From contig JWZX01001744.1 of the NCBI GenBank assembly GCA_001275005.1, positions 1-22,928 on the forward strand: a stretch of 22,928 bases of DNA, read 5' to 3'. Below, piece after piece: positions 17,436-22,928 of this stretch. Source of the stretch: Chrysochromulina tobinii. Its lineage: Eukaryota; Haptophyta; Prymnesiales; Chrysochromulinaceae. The position numbers and the translations under genes are program-made. The notes under the pieces are model-generated. The model saw only the letters and a program-made list of their open reading frames with translations, did no database searches and was not told the origin of the DNA. Positions within the stretch are counted from its first letter, which is position 1; each line of letters begins with the position of its first letter.

Positions 17436-18375
17436 ATTGGCATCGGTACGTTTAAGTGCTGCGTTGGGTGAGGCTCAGTGGCTGAGCTAGCTCGGCTCAA
17501 CATGGATCGGGTTGTGTGCGCGCATTTTCATGGCGGGTGGGCACATCCTGCTCTCGTTCGATCCATCTCCTCTCGTCTTAGAGGGTCCTAGACTAGGAAT
17601 TCGCCCGTCGGGAAGGGGTAGGGAAGGGGTCTGGAATGTTACGCGATGATTCACGTATACAACCTTTAAGCATTACTGTGCGGAGAAACCACGCTGGCAA
17701 GAACTTAAGAACCAAGACCAACGACCTAGCTCTTGCCTCTACTTCTAGCTGCTGGGCCCGATCCTTACCGATCCACCGCGCGCCCGGCCGAACAAACCAC
17801 TAACCAGTCTTTGTTTCATGATGTTTGCACGGATGCACGCGTTGACCCACAAAGCGCCGGACATCGGGTGGGGGCTCTGCGTGGCAACGTGTTCTCGCCT
17901 CTACGCTATACGTGCGTGGCTGCGATCGGATGCGGTCGAGTTTAACGATCGCCATGCCTCATGCATGCGCCATTGGCCGTCGCACCGCTCGGATATCCCA
18001 TGGTGCCATGGAAAATCCGAAACGCGGCACGCGACACACGCTAAATACATCACGATTATTTTAAATACACCGCGCGCGCGGGGCGGGCCGGCGCCACGTC
18101 CCCCGCGAGCCACCCATAGTTGATAGTAGAGTTCGGTTTTATTACTCCAAACGCCAACATGCTGCACGCCACACACCCGGGCAGCGCCCGAGCCTTAGCC
18201 CGAGCCCTCGAGAGTAGTTTACTGGAGGGGGGGGCGGTGACCGGTGTAACGTCCGAGCCCTCGAGAGTAGTTTACTGGGGGGGTTGGGGGGGTAACGTCA
18301 GAGCCCTCGAGAGTACTGATCGAGCGGTTGCGCCGCGGCGCGCGGCTGGATGATGACTTGCCAGAGAGATCATGG
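17436..18375. other. Convergent intergenic region (940 bp) between the U-box gene and the GT90 gene
   Basis: No gene supported. It should hold the two 3' ends. A hairpin GCTCAG-TGG-CTGAGC lies at about 17473-17487. GGGAAGGGGT occurs twice near 17610-17630. AT-richer tracts occur near 17640-17680 and 18040-18065, the latter followed by a (CG)n run. Repeats at 18201-18315 are listed separately. Open frames such as 17818-18123 have no recognisable protein character. Confidence 0.5.
18201..18315 (+). repeat. Direct repeats with core GAGCCCTCGAGAGTA
   Basis: CGAGCCCTCGAGAGTAGTTTACTGG-type units start at 18201 and 18254 (53-bp period), and a shorter copy starts at 18301. The second and third are preceded by TAACGTC. 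Poly-G runs separate them. The core includes the palindrome CCCTCGAGAG / CTCGAG. They lie just beyond the GT90 stop codon, probably in or near its 3' UTR. Confidence 0.85.
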
Positions 18376-21300
18376 CTACTGGTCCCAGCGCTCGCGCTGC
18401 TGATCAAGTGGGTGTGGCTTGGGCCACTTGCCATACGGCTCGAAGCTCTCCGAGGCACTGTACGGCTTGTCGTAATTGCATGCATCTGGCTGCGCTCGGG
18501 GCCCGAGGTCATGGGACGCGTAGCAGCGGGGCTTGGAGCCGAGATACGAACCGCCCCAGCCAGGCGGCCCGAGGCGCTCGCCGGGCTTGGGAGGGTGCAC
18601 GCACCTGATGAGGGATGCAATCAGTGGCCATCAACGGCACTCAGAGGCGCTCGCCGGGCTTGGGAGGGTGCACGCACCTGATGAGGGATGCAATCAGTGG
18701 CCATCAACGGCACTCAGAGGCGCTCGCCGGGCTTGGGAGGGTGCACGCACTTCTCGCTGTCTTGCATGCAGTCCAGGGCAATCAAGGGCAATCGAGGGCA
18801 CTCAAGGCAATCAAGGGCAATCGAGGCGAGGGTGCACATACGTCTTGTTGTCATGCATGAGGTACATCATCATCCAGCTCTTTGAAAGAGAATAGTGGCG
18901 CCATAGGTCGTCTTCACACTCGATGCGCACCGCGCCCGGCTGCGGTCCCTTAATAGGAAATATCAAGCGGCGCGAGTACTGCGAGAGCATCTCTGCCATA
19001 AAGTCGGTCACGGCGCCCACGTCGAGCGACGCCATGCGGGCCTGCCCAGCTGCCGCGACGGCGCGCGCGTACTCGTCGTTCGCGCGCAGCCATCGCACCA
19101 TCGCAGGCACGTCCTGAGCGGTGTCGACCGACACATAGTGCACTCGGTGGCAATCCGTGGCAATCAGAGGCAATCCGTGGCAATCAGAGGGACCAGTGCG
19201 GATTTCAGTTAGATTTCAGTACCTGGGCGGTGTCGACCGACACATAGTGCACGCCTGAGATCAGGCCATACTCATAGAACTCCTGTGACGAAACCTCAGT
19301 CGCAATCAGTTGCAATCAGTTGCAATCAGAGGCATTCAGAACAGGCCATACTCATAAAACTCCGATGACGAAACCCAACGTGCACGTTGCGGTCGGTGGT
19401 AATCATACACAATCAGAGGCCATCCAGGGCAATTAGAGGCAATCAGAGGCCATCAGAGGTCATCAGAGGCCATCAGACGCGCCTTATGGCGCATCCCCTC
19501 GCGTATATAGAGGACCACAGAACCGCATAGGAGGAGGCTCTTGAACTTGTTGGCGTACCTGTGGGGAGGAGAGGGCGCCGTGGTGAGCACTTGCATGCAG
19601 CTGGCGAGCGTGCTGGCGCTCACCCGATGGACACCGAGATGCAATTAGTTGCAATCAGTTGCAATCAGTTGCAGTCGGTTGCAATCAGTTGCAGTCAGTT
19701 GCAATCAGTGGCAATCAGTAGTAATCAGTGGCAATCAGTTGCACACAGGTGGCGTACCCGATGGACGCCGAGTTGAGCAGATACTTATACCCGCACTGGT
19801 CCCGGAAAGGCATGAAGCACTTGTGCTGCTGGAAGCCGCCCTGCGCGTGTACGGCACCCCCGATGGATTTGGCAATTGGTCACTGATGAATCTGGCAATC
19901 ATACACAATCAATCCCCGATGGATTTGGCAATTGGTCACTGATGAGTCTGGCAATCATACACAATCAATCCCCGATGGATTTGGCAATTGGTCACTAATG
20001 AGTCTCAGATTGCGGCATCCTCGAGGGAGTGGCACTTGGTGACCATTCGTGACCATCCTCAAGGGAGTGGCACTTGGTGACCATTCGTTGCGAGTCGTGG
20101 CGAGTCGTGTGGCAATCCGTGACACTCACTGGCAAGGAGTGTGGCAGTCACCTTCGTGTGCAGCCCGAGGGACTGGCAGGTCTGGGTGATCTTGGCGTGA
20201 TCTCCGATAAAGAGCTCGTTCACCAAGATCTCGTCCGGGTGATCGCCCGCCACCTGCGAGAACGTTCACGAGAACGCTCACTAGAACGCGTAGAGCTGTG
20301 GGGAGCCATCAGTGGCCATCAGAGGCCATCCGCGGCCATCCGCGGCCATCTGCGGCCATCAGCCGTCATCAGTAGCCATCAGTGGCCATCAGAGGCCATT
20401 AGCGCGAATTACATGCGAGAGGTCATCAGTGGTCATCAGTGGCCATCAGAGGTCATCAGCGCGAATTACATGCGAGAGGTCATCAGTGGTCATCAGTGGC
20501 CGTCAGAGGTCATCAGCGCGAATTACATGCGAGAGGTCATCAGAGGTCATCAGCGCGAATTACATGTGAGAGGATCTTGCGGAATGGTGAGCCGACGTTT
20601 CCAGTGTGCATAGCGAGCTCGACTTTGTCCTCCCATGCGACGCTCTTGCCTGATGAGAGAGGCAGGCAGAGACTAATGAGAGAGGCAATCAGTGGGCATG
20701 GCGAGCTCGATCTCATCACAATCTCGATCTCATCGCGAGCTCGATCTCGCACGCGAGCTCGATCTCGCACGCGAGCTCGAGCGTACCTGCCGCCACGAGC
20801 TCGCCGTGCAGCACGGACCAAGGCGGTGTGCGGAGCTTGTGTGGCCGTCGAGGGAAGAACCACGCAAAGTCGAGCCAAGGTAAGTCGAAGGCGGCTCGGT
20901 TGATCTGTGGGGAGGAGGAGAGGGCGCCGTGGTGAGCACTTGCATGCAGCCACGGTGAGTCGAAGGCGGCTCGGTGGACCGTTGAGGCGAAGATGGCGGG
21001 AGGCAATAGTGGCTTCTGCCACGTGCCGCCGTTGTACTTGCCGCACAGCTTCGTCCACGAATACCTGGTGGGGAGAGGGGGGGGCGGGGTGGGGCGCCGT
21101 GAGGAGCACTTGCATGCGCGGGGACGACCTGACGAAGCACAGAGGGCGGCGCGTACCTGGTGGGGGAGGCCACCGACGGCGATCGATGAACATGAGTGGT
21201 TCGGGACTGCCACGGCGGGAAGGACAGCTGCAACGGTGGCCTAATATGGAGCGAGCTCGCACCGATCTCCCGGGTGCGCGGGCACGCGAGGTTCGTCATT

Positions 21301-22279
21301 TCCCGCGACGACCAGATCCATATTAGGCAGGTTCGGGTGCCGACGAAGGGTCTCGAGGATTGGCATGATGCGCGCGGGGGCGTAGTGCCGGTCGAAGAAG
21401 ATGGCGCGGTAGTCTGTGAGGTACAGTGAGCCGTCGTAGATCTGCCACGATCAAGAGCACTCAGAGAGGCCATCCGAGAGGCCATCTGAGGCCATCAGAG
21501 GCCATCAGAGGCCATCCGAGAGGCCATCCGAGAGGCCATCCGAGAGGCCATCCGAGGCCATCAGAGGCCACTCGAGAGGCCACCCGAGAGGCCATCAGAG
21601 CAGCCATCCGAGAGGCCATCCGAGAGGCCATCTGAGAGGTGCTCACCTGCATCCGCTGGCAGTACATCGTGCCGTTGTCGTTACATGACTCGACCGCCGC
21701 ATCGAGCTGCTGTTGCTCGATGTGCTCAAACGGCTGGAGTACCTCCAGAGCGATCGCACGCCAGTCCCACTTGCTGTGGGCCGCGAGCAGCGAGCTGGCC
21801 AAGATCGCATTGGGATCCGATGTGGGCGTGGCGCCCGTGCTCGCGCTGCTGCTGCTGCTGCCGCTGCTGCTGCCGCTGCTGCCGCTGCTGCCGCTGCTGC
21901 CGCTGCTGCCGCTGCTGCCGCTGCTGCCGCTGCTGCCGCTGCTGCTGCCACTGCTGTTGCTGCAATGGCAGCTGCCGCTGCTGCCGCGGCTCGCTGCCTC
22001 GACCTGCTCACATGGCTTCGGAACGGCACGTTCCTGAGCCGCTCGCAAGGCCGCGGCATCCAGTACGCATCGCGGCGACTTCTTGTGCAAGCCTGCCTCC
22101 TTCTCAAAGGCAGAGACCTTTTGCAGCAGCACGGAGTTCGCGTAGCGCAGTCTCTGCAGCTCGTCGCTCGACGTGGCCGCGTAAGAGCTCGTTTGGCTGC
22201 CACTGCCATACGCGTTCGCGAGCAGCAGCCCGATGAGCAGCGTTGTGGCGATAAGGCACGATAAGGCCTTGACGGCCAT
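18376..22279 (-). CDS. CAP10-like (GT90) glycosyltransferase, 11 exons, type II membrane protein
   Basis: Exons read by hand, 5' to 3': 22279-21647, 21441-21263, 21064-20980, 20904-20787, 20649-20564, 20253-20152, 19840-19758, 19558-19483, 19282-19223, 19113-18842, 18604-18376. Phases join to 640 codons plus TAG. Residues 5-23 form a signal anchor; about 98-146 is a Ser-Gly stem. From about 212 it follows the GT90/CAP10 (POGLUT-like) layout: NDEPR at 259-263, PAIFAST...FDLPWLDFAWFFP near 292-317, WEDK then TGNVGSPFR near 344-362, CGYKYLLN near 417-424, KFKSLLLCGSVVLY near 433-446, GVHYVSVD and RANDEYA. The family transfers UDP-activated glucose or xylose to proteins or glycans in the ER/Golgi; the donor here is unknown. 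In-frame ATGs at 22351 and 22393 could lengthen the tail. Less certain: exon 7 acceptor (three in-frame AGs) and intron 8 (GC donor). Confidence 0.92.
18571..18750 (-). repeat. 73-bp tandem repeat covering the intron 10 acceptor and start of exon 11
   Basis: Units start at 18571, 18644 and 18717 (the last partial). Each full unit contains the acceptor CCCTCATCAG|GTGCGTGCACC plus the first ~33 nt of exon 11 and a few decamers. Acceptors at 18604 (used in the model) and 18677 are equivalent in sequence. The third copy has lost its AG. Splicing to 18677 would hit TGA at 18643-18641 after eleven further codons. Confidence 0.85.
19114..19252 (-). repeat. 30-bp duplication of the exon 9 end at the 3' end of intron 9
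   Basis: 19223-19252 (exon 9 end) and 19114-19143 (intron 9 end) agree at 29 of 30 positions and both finish in AG at their splice site. The offset, 109 bp, is exactly the intron length. In between, a 20-bp unit of GCAATCCGTG + GCAATCAGAG repeats twice. Confidence 0.85.
19262..19375 (-). repeat. 34-bp duplication of the intron 8 / exon 9 junction inside intron 8
   Basis: 19262-19295 spans the acceptor of exon 9. 19342-19375, inside intron 8, matches it at 31 of 34 positions. In the inner copy the acceptor CACAG|GAG has become CATCG|GAG, so it could not be used. Confidence 0.8.
19559..19604 (-). repeat. Shared intron 3' tail (intron 7 copy)
   Basis: The last ~45 nt of intron 7 read TGCATGCAAGTGCTCACCAC, then GGCGCCCTCTCCTCCCCACAG. 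Nearly the same tail ends intron 3 (20905-20949) and, with two changes and extra C residues, intron 2 (21065-21116). Confidence 0.9.
19641..19740 (-). repeat. Ten in-register decamers in intron 7
   Basis: Ten consecutive 10-bp units of type GCAATCAGTT (variants GCAATTAGTT, GCAGTCGGTT, GCAATCAGTG, GTAATCAGTG) with no slippage. On the transcribed strand most units read AACTGATTGC, so CTGAT occurs about every 10 nt. Confidence 0.95.
19859..20026 (-). repeat. 56-bp tandem repeat in intron 6 (three copies)
   Basis: Units start at 19859, 19915 and 19971. Each begins CCCGATGGATTTGGCAATTG and contains further GCAATCA words. The third copy is shorter and diverges after TGAGTCT. They fill the 3' half of the 311-bp intron. 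Confidence 0.9.
20026..20092 (-). repeat. Short tandem duplication in intron 6
   Basis: GGGAGTGGCACTTGGTGACC followed by ATTCGT occurs twice (starting about 20024 and 20063), about 39 bp apart, next to the 56-bp array. Confidence 0.75.
20303..20573 (-). repeat. Decamer array and repeated 5' splice site in intron 5
   Basis: GCCATCAGTG / GTCATCAGAG decamers fill most of the 310-bp intron. A longer unit starting AGCGCGAATTACATG occurs at 20401, 20458, 20515 and 20552 (periods 57, 57 and 37). Only the last holds the exon 5 boundary (20564/20563). The inner copies carry the same donor CAT|GTAATTCGCGCT with a few bases of exon-like flank. Confidence 0.9.
20650..20786 (-). repeat. Intron 4: GAGATCGAGCTCGC-type repeats
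   Basis: This 137-bp intron begins GTACGC and consists of GAGATCGAGCTCGCGTGC-like units (about 20700-20780), then CTCTCTCAT(T/C)AG repeated before the acceptor. Unlike the others it has little of the decamer, with one GCAATCAGTG near 20686. Confidence 0.8.
20875..20979 (-). repeat. 30-bp duplication of exon 4 start at the 5' end of intron 3
   Basis: Exon 4 start (20904-20875) and intron 3 start (20979-20950) agree at 26 of 30 positions. The offset, 75 bp, equals the length of intron 3. The rest of the intron is the shared tail also found in introns 2 and 7. Confidence 0.85.
20905..20949 (-). repeat. Shared intron 3' tail (intron 3 copy)
   Basis: GCATGCAAGTGCTCACCACG followed by GCGCCCTCTCCTCCTCCCCACAG. 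It is almost identical to the intron 7 tail and gives both introns the same pyrimidine tract and acceptor. Confidence 0.9.
21065..21116 (-). repeat. Shared intron 3' tail (intron 2 copy)
   Basis: GCATGCAAGTGCTCCTCACG then a longer C-rich tract ending CTCTCCCCACCAG. It is related to the tails of introns 3 and 7 but has a longer pyrimidine run. Confidence 0.85.
21455..21640 (-). repeat. Decamer/dodecamer array in intron 1
   Basis: Units of type GGCCATCAGA (10 bp) and GAGGCCATCCGA (12 bp) fill the 205-bp intron almost from end to end. They are the same family as the arrays in introns 5, 7, 8, 9 and 10. Confidence 0.9.
21840..21985 (-). repeat. Trinucleotide-derived repeat encoding the Ser-Gly stem
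   Basis: (CCGCTGCTG)n on the plus strand encodes Gly-Ser-Ser repeats on the minus strand, residues about 108-145 of the GT90 protein. It is uninterrupted for about 120 bp and likely length-variable. Confidence 0.95.
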
Positions 22280-22811
22280 CACCTTCGCGCACTCGCGGTG
22301 TGAACTGTGAGCTGTGAACGGATAATTTAAACGGAGAACTAACGGAGCCATTAAATTGACCTTCCAAGGGCAAGGGCAAGCAAGGCAAGGCATTAGCTTG
22401 TAGGCTTCCGGAACACCTTCGAGAGGCTTCAGGCTAGCTACTCAGACACTTGACTGAGTTCCATTGACCCTGGCCGAGCGGACTTGCACATATTTACTTC
22501 TCGAACCAACTCGAACCGTCACAGAGTACCGGATATCCACAACCGAAGACCGAGCACAAGCAAGGGAGTACCAGAGTACCACAGCAGTACCAACACCTGC
22601 CGTGGCGCGTCGGAGCGTGTAGCGTGCGCGCGCGCGAGTACTGCGCGCTGCCCCGATTGCGGCTCGTTCAAGAACACAACACCTGCCGCGTGGCGCGTCG
22701 TCCCGAGCGTGCAGCGCGTGGGGACCGCGCGCTGCACAAGGCGGCTCGACTCACGCGCTGCACCAGGCGGCTCGTTGGTCTTCATACATGGCTAGAGATG
22801 TGAATACATGG
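22280..22811. promoter_or_regulatory. Intergenic region upstream of the GT90 gene
   Basis: No gene supported. A TTTAAATTA stretch at about 22322-22332 on the minus strand lies 45-50 nt before ATG 22279 and could be a TATA-like element, which would favour that start. Farther out are diverged repeats: ACACCTGCCG(CG)TGGCGCGTCG near 22590 and 22679, and CTGCAC(A/C)AGGCGGCTCG near 22733 and 22759. Short frames on both strands between 22484 and 22795 show no protein character. Confidence 0.45.
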
Positions 22812-22823
22812 CTAGAGATGTGA
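22784..22823 (+). repeat. Perfect 20-bp tandem duplication
   Basis: ATACATGGCTAGAGATGTGA occurs twice head to tail (22784-22803 and 22804-22823). The second copy contains the stop codon of the possible proline-rich frame at the right edge. Confidence 0.95.
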
Positions 22824-22928
22824 CGCACTCGCATCAACAGGTGCTGCCGGCGGCGGCGCCGGTGGGGGTGGCGGCGGCTGCGGCGGGGCCGGCGCCGGCG
22901 GCGGTGTCGGGGGCGGCGGGGGTGGCGG
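22812..22928 (-). CDS. Possible C-terminal end of a proline-rich protein (partial)
   Basis: On the minus strand from the right edge, one frame reads a Pro/Ala-rich tail (PPPPPPPTPPPAPAPPQ...) and ends ...VDASASHL before TAG at 22814-22812. The proline frame resembles the proline tracts of the gene at the left edge. Only 38 codons are visible and the DNA is nearly pure G/C, so several frames look possible. Confidence 0.3.
   Translation of the reverse strand, partial: PPPPPPPTPPPAPAPPQPPPPPPAPPPAAPVDASASHL

Noticed and set aside
17818-18123. A 101-aa plus-strand frame in the convergent intergenic region
   Set aside because: No domain, mixed composition and an overlapping frame on the other strand; likely chance.
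19641-19740. CRISPR-like array
   Set aside because: The repeats are contiguous 10-bp units without spacers, inside a spliceosomal intron of a eukaryotic gene, with no cas genes.
20300-20903. Plus-strand repetitive frames (e.g. MAIRGHPRPSAAICGHQ...)
   Set aside because: They are translations of intron decamers; a period of 10 gives repeated peptide patterns without being coding.
21120-21240. An extra GT90 exon (frame LSFPPWQSR...) between exons 2 and 3
   Set aside because: It keeps phase only with a 20-40 nt intron and adds sequence unlike the family. A single 198-bp intron from 21262 to 21065 joins GDR to YSWTKLCG cleanly and matches the other intron lengths.
22484-22795. Short frames on both strands upstream of the GT90 gene
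   Set aside because: Arg/Ser/Thr-rich chance frames over diverged repeats; no start context or domain.

Overview
The window looks like nuclear DNA of a GC-rich unicellular alga. The reasons are long, often intronless ORFs, strong G/C third-position bias, proteins built from eukaryotic modules (U-box, Sel1, Dpy-30, PH, Sfi1-like, LRR, ADP-ribosyltransferase and GT90 domains), and one gene with ten spliceosomal introns. The domain mix and low-complexity style fit a haptophyte best, but a pelagophyte or another stramenopile alga cannot be excluded from sequence alone. Nothing bacterial, viral, rRNA, tRNA or CRISPR was recognised.

Layout, left to right: (1) 1-1738, minus: a partial gene for a membrane protein with two SH3-like repeats, a TM helix, a proline-rich stretch and a UVR-like motif, running off the left edge. 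(2) A 677-bp divergent intergenic region with a 26-bp direct repeat. (3) 2416-5697, plus: an ADP-ribosyltransferase/leucine-rich-repeat fusion. (4) 6234-13106, plus: a 2290-aa protein with a PH domain, coiled coils, about twelve Sfi1-like W repeats, a TPR-like segment and a C-terminal ALQxFL repeat module. (5) 13193-13831, plus: a small, probably N-myristoylated Dpy-30-motif protein only 86 bp downstream. (6) 14213-16360, plus: an unrecognised protein with a GAFG cluster and Thr/Pro/Ala-rich middle. (7) 16659-17435, plus: a U-box/Sel1 protein, probably an E3 ubiquitin ligase. (8) A 940-bp convergent intergenic region with a 53-bp repeat. (9) 18376-22279, minus: an 11-exon, 640-aa CAP10/GT90 glycosyltransferase with an N-terminal signal anchor and a Ser-Gly stem. 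(10) A repeat-rich intergenic region and a possible proline-rich C-terminal fragment at the right edge.

The most unusual part is the GT90 gene. The six other full or partial genes read through without introns, yet this one is cut into short exons (60-272 nt after the first). Nearly all its introns are made of a shared family of roughly 10-bp repeats (plus-strand type GCAATCAGTT / GCCATCAGAG). Several introns carry copies of their own splice junctions plus flanking exon, three share a nearly identical 3' tail, and six of ten are about 200 or 310 bp long. This looks like introner-like or tandem-duplication intron gain caught at several stages. The Sfi1-like giant and the neighbouring Dpy-30 protein could both act at centrin or ciliary structures, but the window does not prove that.
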